DNA of 64,000 bases from Klebsiella huaxiensis. GTDB lineage: Bacteria > Pseudomonadota > Gammaproteobacteria > Enterobacterales > Enterobacteriaceae. Under the pieces are notes generated by a model. It saw only the letters and a program-made list of their open reading frames with translations, made no database searches and had not been told where the DNA came from. This document shows positions 32,946-41,750 of this stretch, piece after piece. Made by a program: the position numbers and the translations under genes. The stretch lies in contig NZ_CP036175.1 of the NCBI RefSeq assembly GCF_003261575.2, positions 3,658,001 through 3,722,000 on the forward strand. The letters run 5' to 3'. How positions within the stretch are numbered: position 1 is the first letter of the stretch; each line of letters starts with the position of its first letter.

Positions 32946-33731
32946 TTACGCGCCAAGGTTGGCAGGCAGCGGCGCTTTCAGCCACTTTTCAGACAAATCG
33001 TTCAGCGTGCCGTCTTTGACGCCTTGCTCAATCAGCGCATCCACTTTCGCTTTCAGTGCCGGTTCATTCTTTTTCAGCCCGATAAAGCACGGTGAATCCT
33101 TCAGCATAAAGCTCGGTACCGGCGCTTTATCCGCGTTCTGCCGCGAGATAGCCGCCACCACCAGGTTGCCGGTCGCCACATACTGCACCTGGCCGGAAAG
33201 ATACGCCGACAGCGTGGTGTTGTTATCTTCGTAGCGCTTAATCTGCGCCTCTTTCGGCGCTACGCTGGTCAGCACCATGTCTTCCACCGCGCCGCGGGTC
33301 ACACCAACGCTTTTCCCGCTCAGCGCCACCGGGTCTTTCAGCTCAGCGCCTTTCGGGCCAAATACGCCGAGGAAAAACGGCGCGTAGGCGCGGCTGAAAT
33401 CAATCACCTTCTCGCGCTCGGCGTTTTTCCCGAGGCTGGAAATCACCAGATCCACCTTATCGGTTTGCAGATAAGGTACGCGGTTGGCGCTGGTGACCGG
33501 CACCAACTGCAATTTGAGCTTCATCTCTTTGGCGAGGTAGCGCGCCATGTCGATGTCGTAGCCCTGCGGCTGAAGGTCGGTGCCCACCGAGCCAAACGGC
33601 GGGAAGTCCTGCGGCACCGCAATGCGGATAACGCCGCGTTTTTCAATATCCTGGAGCTGGTCAGCCTTCGCCGCCGACAGGTTGGTTAACAGACAAGCGG
33701 CCCCGGCCAGTGCGATCAACAGTTTCTTCAT
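32946..33731 (-). CDS. hpxF: polar amino-acid-type ABC solute-binding protein
   Basis: Periplasmic binding protein of 261 aa. It has a clear signal peptide (KKLLIALAGAACLLTNLSAAKA) with cleavage near AKA, then the SBP family 3 fold: IRIAVPQDFPPFGSVG, GYDIDMARYLAKEM, SLGKNAEREKVIDFS. It should capture the substrate for HpxGHI. It is the first gene of the hpxFGHIJK operon, 53 bp downstream of a near-perfect sigma-54 promoter. Confidence 0.88.
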   Translation of the reverse strand: MKKLLIALAGAACLLTNLSAAKADQLQDIEKRGVIRIAVPQDFPPFGSVGTDLQPQGYDIDMARYLAKEMKLKLQLVPVTSANRVPYLQTDKVDLVISSLGKNAEREKVIDFSRAYAPFFLGVFGPKGAELKDPVALSGKSVGVTRGAVEDMVLTSVAPKEAQIKRYEDNNTTLSAYLSGQVQYVATGNLVVAAISRQNADKAPVPSFMLKDSPCFIGLKKNEPALKAKVDALIEQGVKDGTLNDLSEKWLKAPLPANLGA

Positions 33732-33783
33732 GATGTTTACCCGTTACGTTAGCATGAAACAAAAGATTCTTTAAAGTCACTTT

Positions 33784-33799
33784 TGCAACTAATGTGCCA
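33784..33799 (-). promoter_or_regulatory. sigma-54 promoter of hpxFGHIJK
   Basis: The minus strand reads TGGCACATTAGTTGCA, a full match to the -24/-12 consensus TGGCAC-N5-TTGCW with GG and GC exactly ten bases apart. It lies about 53 bp before the hpxF start. Upstream (33909-33923 and 33927-33941) are two tandem GCACC-N5-GGTGC-like sites that could bind NtrC. Confidence 0.8.
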
Positions 33800-33908
33800 G
33801 ATAAATCTCAGCGTTAAGCCATTAACCGAAATTCAGTTAACCACCGGGAATAAAAGAAAAAGAGAGGAATTAAGAGGAAACGGAGGCGCGTCTCCTCGTT
33901 TTTTTAGC

Positions 33909-33941
33909 GCACCAAAACTATGCAAAGCACCACGCTGGCGC
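33909..33941. promoter_or_regulatory. candidate tandem NtrC enhancer sites
   Basis: Two dyads resembling the NtrC site GCACC-N5-GGTGC are spaced 18 bp apart: GCACCAAAACTATGC (33909-33923, second half weak) and GCACCACGCTGGCGC (33927-33941, one mismatch). They are 110-160 bp upstream of the hpxF sigma-54 promoter, the usual enhancer distance, just past the end of the RpiR-type gene. Confidence 0.5.
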
Positions 33942-33945
33942 CCCA

Positions 33946-34785
33946 TTATCGTTGTTCCAGTTCGTCCAGTTGTTGGTAAAGGGTCGCTATGTCGTGAATG
34001 CGCGGACGCCCTTTATCAAGGATTTCATGCAGGAAAGCGTTCGCCAGCAGATTGATCAGGCTGTTGACCGAGGCGTAGCTGTCGTAGGCCGATACGCTAT
34101 CCAGCGGCGCGCAGAGCTGCCAGCGCGCGAGCGGAAACAGGCCATGAGCCTGCGGCTCGCACATCAGCAGAACCGGGATCCCGCTGCTCTGTAGCTGCTG
34201 CAACAGCGGGCGAATAATTCGCGGGCGGCGGCGAAACGCCATCACCACCACCAGATCTTCGGCGGTTAAATCCACCAGCTCTTCGCTTAAGCTTTGTCCT
34301 GGCTGCGGCAGCACCAGCACCTGCCCGCGCGCCTGTAATAGCTGCTGGCGCAGGTGCAGCGCCGCAGGATAAGCATTGCGCATACCGACAATAACAATAC
34401 GCCGGGCGGCAACCAGCGCCTGAATCGCCTCGGCGAACTGCTGCACTTCCAGCGCGTTGACCCACTGGGTCAGATTTGCCATCTCCTGTTTATAGTGGCG
34501 CGCCAGCAGCGTGTTACCCTGCACCGCATCGCGGTTGTCGGTCAGCGGCATGCCGCTCTGGCGCAGTGTGCGCAGCTCATCGCGCATATCTTTATATTTC
34601 TCATAGCCCAGACGCTTGAACAGACGGCTGACTGTGGCCTTCGATACGCCGCTAAGCTGTGCCAGCTCTGCGCTGTTGTAACTAATCAGGTCATCAAAAT
34701 GATCGAAAATAAAATCCGCCACCCGCTGCTCCTGGGGCGATAAAGACGCGTACTGCTCTTTTAGTCGTTCATCAAGCTGTTGCAT
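33946..34785 (-). CDS. RpiR-family regulator (HTH plus SIS domain)
   Basis: Transcription regulator of 279 aa. The N-terminal HTH_6 domain (LSPQEQRVADFIFDHFDDLI, then LAQLSGVSKATVSRLFKRLG) is followed by a SIS sugar-phosphate-type sensor domain from about residue 120 (RRIVIVGMRNAYPAALHLRQ, DLVVVMAFRRRPR). It is divergent from hpxW and lies upstream of hpxF on the same strand, so it probably controls one or both operons. The ligand is unknown; in this setting a ureide or oxamate-related acid is more likely than a sugar phosphate. Confidence 0.83.
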   Translation of the reverse strand: MQQLDERLKEQYASLSPQEQRVADFIFDHFDDLISYNSAELAQLSGVSKATVSRLFKRLGYEKYKDMRDELRTLRQSGMPLTDNRDAVQGNTLLARHYKQEMANLTQWVNALEVQQFAEAIQALVAARRIVIVGMRNAYPAALHLRQQLLQARGQVLVLPQPGQSLSEELVDLTAEDLVVVMAFRRRPRIIRPLLQQLQSSGIPVLLMCEPQAHGLFPLARWQLCAPLDSVSAYDSYASVNSLINLLANAFLHEILDKGRPRIHDIATLYQQLDELEQR

Positions 34786-34900
34786 AAGACCTCTGTAACT
34801 TTCGTTTCACCGCATCATAACCGTATCCGCTTTCATAATGCATGCCAGTTCCGCAAAAAATGCGTCTCGCTGGCAGCGGTTGAAACTTTACGTTCAGACA

Positions 34901-34916
34901 TGGAACAGCTTTTGCA
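34901..34916 (+). promoter_or_regulatory. sigma-54 promoter of hpxWXYZ
   Basis: TGGAACAGCTTTTGCA has GG and GC ten bases apart and the strong TTTGCA -12 element. It is 37 bp before the hpxW ATG, leaving room for a short leader. It fits nitrogen control of the oxamate branch. Confidence 0.7.
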
Positions 34917-34953
34917 ACCCTCAACAAACGATTCGGTTAATTGAGGACAACCT

Positions 34954-36537
34954 ATGCAAAGTCATGTTGCCGCCCACGGGATGGCGGTCGCCCCCCATCA
35001 TCTGGCCAGCCAAAGCGCGCTGGCGGTTCTGCGCGAAGGGGGAAGCGCGATTGAAGCCATGGTCGCCGCCGCCGCGACGATTGCCGTGGTTTATCCGCAT
35101 ATGAACGGACTCGGTGGCGATGGTTTCTGGCTTATCGTCCCGCCCGAAGGCGACCCCATTGCCATTGACGCCAGCGGCGCGGCGGGTTCGCGGGCAACGC
35201 CGCAGGCCTATGCCGGGCTGGCGCACATTCCCCATCGTGGCCCGCAGGCAGCGCTGACCGTGGCGGGTACCGTTAGCGGCTGGGATGAAGCGCTGAAGAT
35301 TTCGCGCGATTTAACCGCAAGTGGGCTGCCGCTGACGCGCCTGCTGGAGGACGCCATCGGCTACGCGGAAAACGGCATCCCGGTCACCGCCTCGCAGGCC
35401 AGCGCAACCGCCGGTAAATTCAGCGAGCTGCGCGACCAGCCCGGCTTTGCCGAAACGTATCTGGTCGACGGCCAGCCGCCGAAAGCCGGCAGCCGCTTTT
35501 TACAACCAGCACTGGCGAACACCTTGCGTCGTTTAGCAGAGGAAGGATTAGACAGCTTCTATCGCGGACCGCTGGCGGAGCATCTCGCCCGCGGCATGGA
35601 AAAATACGGGCTGCCGGTGACCCTCAGCGATCTGCAGCAGCATCGCGCCCGCCGTCCGCTGCCGCTCCGGCTCGATCATCAGCACGGCGAACTGTGGAAC
35701 CTCGCGCCGCCGACTCAGGGGCTGGTTTCGCTGGCGATCCTCGGCATCACCGACCGGCTGGCGATGGCCGAGGCTGACGAGGCGATGACCGTCCACCGCA
35801 TTGTTGAGGCCACCAAGCTGGCCTTCGGTCTGCGCGACGCGCATATCACCGACCCGCGCCACCTGGATGTCGATATTCAAAGCCTGCTGGAACCCACCGC
35901 GCTACAGCCGCTGGCGGATAAAATCAACGACCAGCAGGCCGCTCCGTGGGGCGCAGGCAAAGGTCCGGGCGATACGGTGTGGATGGGCGTGATCGATAAA
36001 AACGGCCTTGCGGTTTCCTTTATTCAGAGCCTCTATCACGAGTTCGGTAGCGGCGTGGTGCTGCCCGATAGCGGGATCGTCTGGCAGAACCGTGGAGCGT
36101 CGTTCAGCCTTGACCCGAGCCACCTGCTGGCGCTGGCCCCCGGTAAGCAACCGTTCCATACCCTGAATCCCGCTGCCGCACGGCTAAACGATGGTCGGGT
36201 GATGGTTTATGGCTCGATGGGCGGTGACGGCCAGCCGCAAACCCAGGCCGCCATCTTCACCCGCTACGTGATGCAAAATGCGCCACTGCAGGAGAGCATC
36301 ACCCGGCCGCGCTGGCTGCTGGGGCGCACCTGGGGGCAGACTTCGGACTCACTCAAGCTGGAGGGCCGCTTCAGCGCTGAAAGCATCGCCCAACTGCGCG
36401 AACTGGGGCACGACGTTGAAGTTCTGGCCGATTTTAGCGAAGCCATGGGTCACGCAGGGGCGATTGTTCGCCACCCCAACGGCCTGTTTGAGGGGGCCAG
36501 CGATCCGCGCAGCAACGGCTCCGCCGCCGGATATTAG
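34954..36537 (+). CDS. hpxW: oxamate amidohydrolase (gamma-glutamyltransferase fold)
   Basis: Ntn-hydrolase of 527 aa. The K. pneumoniae HpxW protein is reported to hydrolyse oxamate to oxalate and ammonia. The family pattern is visible: an N-terminal HHLASQSALAVLREGG helix, NGLGGDGFWL, and the self-cleavage site in GPGDTVWMGVID, where Thr341 becomes the N-terminal nucleophile of the small subunit. The small subunit contains the glycine-rich YGSMGGDGQPQTQA segment. No signal peptide is visible, unlike true periplasmic gamma-glutamyltransferases. The ATG is preceded by GAGGA, and hpxX follows after 9 bp. Confidence 0.9.
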   Translation: MQSHVAAHGMAVAPHHLASQSALAVLREGGSAIEAMVAAAATIAVVYPHMNGLGGDGFWLIVPPEGDPIAIDASGAAGSRATPQAYAGLAHIPHRGPQAALTVAGTVSGWDEALKISRDLTASGLPLTRLLEDAIGYAENGIPVTASQASATAGKFSELRDQPGFAETYLVDGQPPKAGSRFLQPALANTLRRLAEEGLDSFYRGPLAEHLARGMEKYGLPVTLSDLQQHRARRPLPLRLDHQHGELWNLAPPTQGLVSLAILGITDRLAMAEADEAMTVHRIVEATKLAFGLRDAHITDPRHLDVDIQSLLEPTALQPLADKINDQQAAPWGAGKGPGDTVWMGVIDKNGLAVSFIQSLYHEFGSGVVLPDSGIVWQNRGASFSLDPSHLLALAPGKQPFHTLNPAAARLNDGRVMVYGSMGGDGQPQTQAAIFTRYVMQNAPLQESITRPRWLLGRTWGQTSDSLKLEGRFSAESIAQLRELGHDVEVLADFSEAMGHAGAIVRHPNGLFEGASDPRSNGSAAGY

Positions 36538-36546
36538 GAGTCGATA

Positions 36547-36735
36547 ATGAACACACCGCACAACGAATGGGACGCTTATCTCACACAAATGGAACAGCTG
36601 CTGGCGCTGGAGCTGGACAAAGAACGCCGCGCAGAGCTCAGAGTGCAGTTCAGCCGCATTGCCGCGATGGCCGGGCCGCTGCTGGCCTTCCCACTCGACG
36701 AACGAGTCGAAATTGCCGGAGTGTATAAAGCATGA
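36547..36735 (+). CDS. hpxX: AtzG-like small subunit (DUF4089-type)
   Basis: A 62-residue protein with the pattern RIAAMAGPLLAFPLDERVEIAGVY, which I associate with the AtzG/DUF4089 family. AtzG partners the amidase AtzE in cyanurate breakdown and is built like the GatC subunit of the tRNA amidotransferase. The equivalent amidase here is hpxY, whose ATG overlaps this stop by 4 bp, so the two are probably made in equal amounts and form a complex. The start has GGAG just upstream. Confidence 0.82.
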   Translation: MNTPHNEWDAYLTQMEQLLALELDKERRAELRVQFSRIAAMAGPLLAFPLDERVEIAGVYKA

Positions 36736-38129
36736 ACCTCAATGAAATGACGATTCACGAAATACAGCGCGCGCTGACCAGCGGTGAACTCAGCGCCAAA
36801 GAGATTGCCCGCCACACGCTGGAGAACATCGCGCGCGTTAACCCGCAGATCAACGCCTGGACCCACGTCAGCGAAAAGCGAATGCTGGCTGAGGCGGAGA
36901 ATATCGACACCCTGCGGCGGGAAAAAAAGCCCCTGCCCGCGCTGGCTGGCGTTCCCTATGCGGTGAAAAATCTGTTTGATGTCGCCGGGCACACGACCCT
37001 TGCCGGAGCGCAGCTGCTGAGCGACCGTCCTGCGGCGACTGCCGATAGCTGGGCGGTGCGCCAGCTGCATAGCGCGGGCGCGCTGCTATCCGGCATGCTG
37101 AATATGGATGCCTACGCCTACGGTTTTACCACTGAAAATAGCCACTACGGGGCGACGCATAACCCGCACGATCTTTCGCGGATCGCCGGAGGTTCTTCAG
37201 GCGGTTCGGCGGCATCGGTGGCCGCCGGGCTGGTGCATTTTTCGCTGGGAAGTGATACCAACGGCTCTATTCGCGTCCCGGCCTCGCTGTGCGGGATATT
37301 TGGCCTGAAGCCGACTTTTGGCCGCCTGTCGCGCTCCGGTAGCCATCCGTTCGTCGCCAGCCTTGACCACATCGGCCCGTTTGCCCGCAGCGTTTGCGAC
37401 CTTTCAGCGGTTTATGACGCGCTACAGGGCCGCGATCCCGCCGATGGTTTTCAGGCTGACAAAGCCAGCGAGCGCACGGCTAACCTGCTGCCGCGGGGCC
37501 TGGAAGGGCTGCGCTGCGCCACCCTCGGCGGCTATTTTTCAACCTGGTGCGATAGCGATGCGCGTACCGCTGTCGCCCGCGTAGCCCAGGCGCTTGGGGC
37601 GCATGAAGAGTTGATCTTCCCGGAGGCCGAGCTGGCCCGGTCGGCGGCGTTTATTATGAGTGCCTCCGAGGGGGGAAATCAGTACCTGCCCGCCCTGCGC
37701 TGCGAACCTGAGCGTTTTGAGCCAAACTCCCGCGAGCGCCTGCTGGCAGGAGCGATGATTCCAGCGTCCTGGTATCTCCAGGCCCAGCGCTTCCGCCGCC
37801 ACGCGCAGCAGACGTTTAAAGCCCTGTTCGCCCACGCCGATGTGCTGATCGCCCCGGCGACGCCTTGCAGCGCCACGCTCATCGGCGCGCAGACGATGGA
37901 GATCAACGGCCAGCCGCTGCCCATTCGCGCCAGTATGGGAATGCTGACCCAGCCTATCTCTTTCCTGGGGTTACCGGTGACCACGGTACCGCTGCGCACG
38001 GCGAGCGGGCAGCCGATTGGCATGCAATTAATTGCCGCGCCGTTTAACGAACAAGCCTGCCTGCGCGTGGCGCGGGCGCTGGAAGAGATGGGCATGACCG
38101 ATGCCCGCCCTGCGGAGATAGCAGCATGA
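36732..38129 (+). CDS. hpxY: amidase, AtzE/GatA-like
   Basis: Amidase-signature hydrolase of 465 aa. The catalytic Ser-cisSer-Lys set is visible: Lys in YAVKNLFDVAG and the two serines in GGSSGGSAASVAAG, followed by LGSDTNGSIRVPASLCG. Homology to AtzE suggests action on a small N-carboxylated urea or amide rather than on tRNA. In the urate pathway it may work on oxalurate or a carbamoyl compound feeding HpxW; this is inference. It is coupled to hpxX and hpxZ by 4-bp overlaps. Confidence 0.87.
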   Translation: MNLNEMTIHEIQRALTSGELSAKEIARHTLENIARVNPQINAWTHVSEKRMLAEAENIDTLRREKKPLPALAGVPYAVKNLFDVAGHTTLAGAQLLSDRPAATADSWAVRQLHSAGALLSGMLNMDAYAYGFTTENSHYGATHNPHDLSRIAGGSSGGSAASVAAGLVHFSLGSDTNGSIRVPASLCGIFGLKPTFGRLSRSGSHPFVASLDHIGPFARSVCDLSAVYDALQGRDPADGFQADKASERTANLLPRGLEGLRCATLGGYFSTWCDSDARTAVARVAQALGAHEELIFPEAELARSAAFIMSASEGGNQYLPALRCEPERFEPNSRERLLAGAMIPASWYLQAQRFRRHAQQTFKALFAHADVLIAPATPCSATLIGAQTMEINGQPLPIRASMGMLTQPISFLGLPVTTVPLRTASGQPIGMQLIAAPFNEQACLRVARALEEMGMTDARPAEIAA

Positions 38130-38512
38130 TGACGCAAGAGCATATTAACCGCCCGCTCGTCCTCGCCGAGGTAACGGCGGCGTTTTACCGCTATGAGGAG
38201 GCGCTGGTGAGCAATGATATTGCGGTGCTGGATGAGCTGTTCTGGCACGATAAGCGCACGGTACGGCTGGGAGCCGGGGAAAATTTATACGGTATCGACG
38301 AAATCCGCGCCTTCCGCGCCGCCCGTCCTGCGGCCGGTTTGCAGCGCGAACTGCGGCACACCACCATCACCACTTTCGGTGAAGATTACGCGGTGTGCAG
38401 CACGGAATTCACCCGAGCAGGCAGCGAGCGCATAGGCCGCCAGCAGCAAACCTGGGTGCGTTTCCCCTTTGGCTGGCGCATCGTCGCCGCCCAAGTCAGC
38501 TTGATGAGTTAA
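38126..38512 (+). CDS. hpxZ: AtzH-like protein (DUF3225, SnoaL/NTF2 fold)
   Basis: A 128-residue protein with the NTF2-like pattern AFYRYEEALVSNDIAVLDELFWHDKRTVRLGAGEN and the ending WRIVAAQVSLMS, as in DUF3225 proteins. The AtzH member of this family is found with AtzE and AtzG in cyanurate clusters, where it handles an unstable carboxylated urea intermediate. Its overlap with hpxY (ATGA) shows that it belongs to the same unit. The exact substrate in purine breakdown is unknown. Confidence 0.83.
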   Translation: MMTQEHINRPLVLAEVTAAFYRYEEALVSNDIAVLDELFWHDKRTVRLGAGENLYGIDEIRAFRAARPAAGLQRELRHTTITTFGEDYAVCSTEFTRAGSERIGRQQQTWVRFPFGWRIVAAQVSLMS

Positions 38513-39197
38513 GTCCTTGCGCATTTCCCGGTGGCGCTTCGCTGACCGGGCTACGGGTCCGCCACCGTCTACGGGCCGGTAGCCCGGACAGATGCGCAGC
38601 ATCGCCTCCGGGAATGTGCCTGGTCTGAAATACTCTGCGGTTTGCTTCCGCGATGGCGCTTCGCTGACCGGGCTACGGGCCACCACCGTCTGCAGGCCGG
38701 TAGCCCGGACAGATGCGCAGCATCGCCTCCGGGAATGTGCCTGGTCTGAAATACTCTGCGGTTTGCCTCCTCGGTGGCGCTTCGCTGACCGGGCTACGGG
38801 TCCGCCACCGTCTGCGGGCCGGTAGCCCGGACAGATGCGCAGCATCGCCTCCGGGAGTGTGCCTGGTCTGAAATCCTCTGCGGTTTGCTTCCCCGGTGGC
38901 GCTTCGCTGACCGGGCTACGGGTCTACCACCGTCTGCGGGTCAGTAGCCCGGACAGATGCGCAGCATCGCCTCCGGGAGTGTGCCTGGTCTGAAATACTC
39001 TGCGGTTTGCTTCCCCGGTGGCGCTTCGCTGACCGGGCTACGGGCCCATCGCCGTCTGCGGGCCGGTGGCCCGGACAGATGCGCAGCATCGCCTCCGGGA
39101 ATGTGCCAGGTCTGAAATACTCTGCGGTTTGCCTCCCCGGTGGCGCTTCGCTGACCGGGCTACGGGCCCACCACCGTCTGCGATCCGGGGAACAACG
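38513..39197. repeat. large tandem REP array, 121-123 bp units, about 5.5 copies
   Basis: Between convergent hpxZ and hpxB, a unit is repeated head to tail. One half, GGCGCTTCGCTGACCGGGCT, occurs near 38533, 38655, 38776, 38897, 39019 and 39141. The other half, a REP palindrome (AGCCCGGACAGATGCGCAGC), occurs near 38580, 38701, 38823, 38946 and 39068. The spacers contain CCTGGTCTGAAATACTCTGC. Unit length is 121-123 bp. No gene is supported; open frames here are repeat shadows. Confidence 0.9.
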
Positions 39198-40130
39198 TTA
39201 CCCACCAAACGGATGAAATTCGCGCCAGTGGTTGGCAATCTGCTGACGGGTACAGACCCAAACCTGGTCGTGCTGTTGAACATAATCAAGGAAACGCTGC
39301 AGGGCGCGGAAGCGGCCCGGACGCCCAAGCAGGCGGCAGTGCATGCCGATAGACATCATCTTCGGCGCGCTGGCTCCCTCCTCATACAGCACATCGAAGC
39401 TATCTTTCAGATAGGTGTAAAACTGCTCGGCGGAATTGAACCCTTGGGCAGTGGCGAAGCGCATATCGTTGGCATCGAGGGTATAAGGCACGATCAGATG
39501 CGGCTTACGCGTACCGTCGCTGCACGCCACTTCGCTCCAGAACGGCAAATCGTCGCCGTAATAATCGCTGTCATAATCAAAACCACCGTGTTCAACCACC
39601 AGCTGGCGGGTATTGGGGCTATCGCGCCCGGTGTACCACCCGGTGGGCGGTTTGCCAAACAGATCGGTTAATACCTGCACCGCTTTATTCAGATGCTCCC
39701 GCTCCTGTTCGATGGGCATATTCTGGTAATGGATCCAGCGCCAGCCGTGGCTGACTACGTCATAGTTCGCCGTTTTAATCGCCTCGACCACCTCGGGATG
39801 ACGCGCCAGCGCCATGGCGACGCCGAACACGGTCAGCGGCAGTCCACGCTTGCTGAACTCATTATGGATGCGCCAGAAACCCGCACGGCTGCCGTACTCA
39901 TATAATGAGTCCATCGACATATGGCGGTCAGGATAGCTGGCGGCACCGATGATGTCGGAGAGGAACTGTTCGGAACCGGCATCACCGTGCAGCACATGGT
40001 TTTCCGAACCCTCTTCGTAGTTCAAAACAAACTGCACGGCAACCCGCGCGTTGTTCGGCCACTGCGCATGCGGCGGCTGCCCGCCGTAGCCGCGCAGGTC
40101 GCGCGGATAATCGTCTGCCCAAAATGCCAT
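39198..40130 (-). CDS. hpxB: allantoinase, polysaccharide-deacetylase type (PuuE-like)
   Basis: Hydrolase of 310 aa that opens allantoin to allantoate. It belongs to the NodB/polysaccharide deacetylase fold, not the amidohydrolase fold of AllB. Family features include MAFWADDYPRDLRGYGG, NYEEGSENHVLHGD, SRAGFWRIHNEF, VVSHGWRWIHY and the GWYTGRDSPNTRQL loop. The ATG at 40130 has GAGGTGG upstream; the ORF could start at a TTG (40145) that has no binding site. It ends the hpxSAB operon. Confidence 0.9.
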   Translation of the reverse strand: MAFWADDYPRDLRGYGGQPPHAQWPNNARVAVQFVLNYEEGSENHVLHGDAGSEQFLSDIIGAASYPDRHMSMDSLYEYGSRAGFWRIHNEFSKRGLPLTVFGVAMALARHPEVVEAIKTANYDVVSHGWRWIHYQNMPIEQEREHLNKAVQVLTDLFGKPPTGWYTGRDSPNTRQLVVEHGGFDYDSDYYGDDLPFWSEVACSDGTRKPHLIVPYTLDANDMRFATAQGFNSAEQFYTYLKDSFDVLYEEGASAPKMMSIGMHCRLLGRPGRFRALQRFLDYVQQHDQVWVCTRQQIANHWREFHPFGG

Positions 40131-40146
40131 CTGCCACCTCTTCAAT

Positions 40147-40890
40147 TTAAAATGGATTTAATGCCTGAAATTTGCCACTCAACGCCTTAGCTTCGGGAAA
40201 GGCCAGATCGCCGTGCTTGCTGGTCGACAGACCCAACGCCACCAGCGACTCAACCATTTTGACCGCCGCGCTGACGCCATCAATTACCGGCACGCGCAGT
40301 TCGCGAGTCAGCTCCTGAGCGATCGTCGCCATCCCGCCGCAGCCCAACACAATAGCCCCGCAGCCATCCTCCTTTAGCGCCTGAATACAGCGCGCGCGCA
40401 CCTTCTCCTGTGCCTGACCGCTGCCGTCCTCCAGCGCCAGCACCGGTAAATCAATCGCGTGTAGCGCAGCGCAGTGGTCGTGAAAACCATACTGATGCAG
40501 GAGATGACGAGCGATAATTAAGGTGCGCGGTAGCGTGGTCACGATGGAGAAACGGGTGGCGACCAGCGTCGCCATATGCATCGCCGCTTCCGCAATCCCC
40601 ACCACCGGCCCCTGTGCCAGTTCACGCGCGGCCAGCAGACCCGGATCGCCGAAGCAGGCAATCACGTGACCATCCACCCCCTGTTGACGACCGGCTTTAA
40701 TCTGCTCGAGCACGCCGACGGCGGCAATGGCTTCATCAAAGTGGCCCTCTATTGACGGCACGCCCTCGCTCGGGCAGACCGCCAGAATGTCGGTTCCCGG
40801 CGCGGCAACCGCCCGCGCGGCGGCACCAATGGTTTCCGTCATCCCGGGGCTGGTATTGGGATTTATCACTTGTATACAAATAGCGGCCAT
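40147..40890 (-). CDS. hpxA: allantoin racemase
   Basis: Asp/Glu racemase superfamily enzyme of 247 aa that interconverts R- and S-allantoin so that the stereospecific allantoinase can use both. The two catalytic cysteines are Cys79 (VIACFGDPG) and Cys184 (VLGCGGMA). Its N-terminus ICIQVINPNTSPGM is typical. The start codon shares a base with the hpxS stop (TAATG). Within its fifth codon region lies a perfect TTGTATACAA palindrome (40870-40879), possibly an HpxS operator. Confidence 0.92.
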   Translation of the reverse strand: MAAICIQVINPNTSPGMTETIGAAARAVAAPGTDILAVCPSEGVPSIEGHFDEAIAAVGVLEQIKAGRQQGVDGHVIACFGDPGLLAARELAQGPVVGIAEAAMHMATLVATRFSIVTTLPRTLIIARHLLHQYGFHDHCAALHAIDLPVLALEDGSGQAQEKVRARCIQALKEDGCGAIVLGCGGMATIAQELTRELRVPVIDGVSAAVKMVESLVALGLSTSKHGDLAFPEAKALSGKFQALNPF

Positions 40891-41606
40891 TACGGCTCCT
40901 TATAATCGGCAAACAGCCGGGCAAAATCAGGTAAGGTCACGCCAGAACGCTCAAAGCAGAGGCTGGCGACGATATGTTCAAAATGGTGCGTTAGCGCATC
41001 GCTCAGGGGCTGCAGCGCTTTGTCGCGCAATAGCTGGATAAGCTGTTCATGATCGTCACAGCGGCAGCCCTGACGCCACGGCGATCCCCACGCAGCAATA
41101 ACTAATGAAGAGCGCTGGCTCAGGCGGGTCACCATCTCGGTGAGCACTTGATTGCCGGAAATCGCCTGTAGCTGTATATGAAACTCGGCGGAGTAGCGGA
41201 TCGCCGCCGGGCCGTTATAGCTTTCGTGCGCCAGCTGCTCCTGACGGGTGATGGTTTCCAGCGCCGCCAGATGCGGCGGCTGGCAGCGCGCCAGCACATC
41301 CGGCAAATTCGCCACCTCCAGCAACGCGCGGGTGCGAAAGATCTCCTGCGCTTCTTCGACCGTCGGGCTGGCGACCTGTGCACCACGTTTGGGCGTCAAA
41401 GTGACCATTTGCACAGTGGCGAGTCGCTGCAGCACTTTTCTGATCCCCGTGCGGCTCACGCCAAACACCTCTGCCAGGGCCTCTTCCGGCAGTTTGCTTC
41501 CCGGCGGCAGCTGATGCTCGACGATAGCGGTCATCAGCGCCTGATAGATTGATTCGTCTTTGTCGTGCAGCTCTGGCGCGGCCTGCAGGCGATGTTGGTT
41601 GTTCAT
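40890..41606 (-). CDS. hpxS: GntR-family regulator of the allantoin genes
   Basis: FadR-subfamily regulator of 238 aa. The N-terminal winged HTH has the pattern SIYQALMTAIVEHQLPPGSK, then LAEVFGVSRTGIRKVLQRLA. The C-terminal all-helical FCD domain (EIFRTRALLEVANL, EFHIQLQAISGN) should bind a small acid through a metal. The ATG at 41606 follows GGAGTGG; a start four codons earlier is possible. It is the first gene of hpxSAB and faces hpxC, so it likely controls both and itself. Confidence 0.88.
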   Translation of the reverse strand: MNNQHRLQAAPELHDKDESIYQALMTAIVEHQLPPGSKLPEEALAEVFGVSRTGIRKVLQRLATVQMVTLTPKRGAQVASPTVEEAQEIFRTRALLEVANLPDVLARCQPPHLAALETITRQEQLAHESYNGPAAIRYSAEFHIQLQAISGNQVLTEMVTRLSQRSSLVIAAWGSPWRQGCRCDDHEQLIQLLRDKALQPLSDALTHHFEHIVASLCFERSGVTLPDFARLFADYKEP

Positions 41607-41750
41607 TAACCACTCCAATTTTTACTCTCTGATGCCAAATCGTATACATAAAAATAAATTCTTGCATACAAAATTAACTATTTTGGCCTGAATCCTGCAA
41701 CACCTCCTGCAATCCATTTAAACGGGTTTTCATTTACAGGAGCAGGTTTC
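41607..41750. promoter_or_regulatory. hpxS/hpxC divergent control region
   Basis: This 144-bp region holds two GTATAC-type dyads: TCGTATACAT at 41640-41649 and TTGCATACAAA at 41662-41672. Both are close to the perfect TTGTATACAA found in hpxA (40870-40879) and hpxC (42376-42385). They are candidate HpxS operators. A sigma-54-like element for hpxC, TGGCCTGAATCCTGCA, is at 41684-41699 (GG and GC ten bases apart). Confidence 0.55.
41684..41699 (+). promoter_or_regulatory. sigma-54-like promoter of hpxC
   Basis: TGGCCTGAATCCTGCA keeps the invariant GG-N10-GC and the GCA of the -12 element but differs from the consensus at TTGC (CTGC). It lies 51 bp before the hpxC ATG. It is weaker than the hpxF, hpxO and guaD sites. 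Confidence 0.55.

Noticed and set aside
38513..39197. Possible CRISPR array because of regularly spaced repeats
   Set aside because: The repeats are 121-123 bp long with REP palindromes and the spacers are repeated too; no unique spacers and no cas genes are present.
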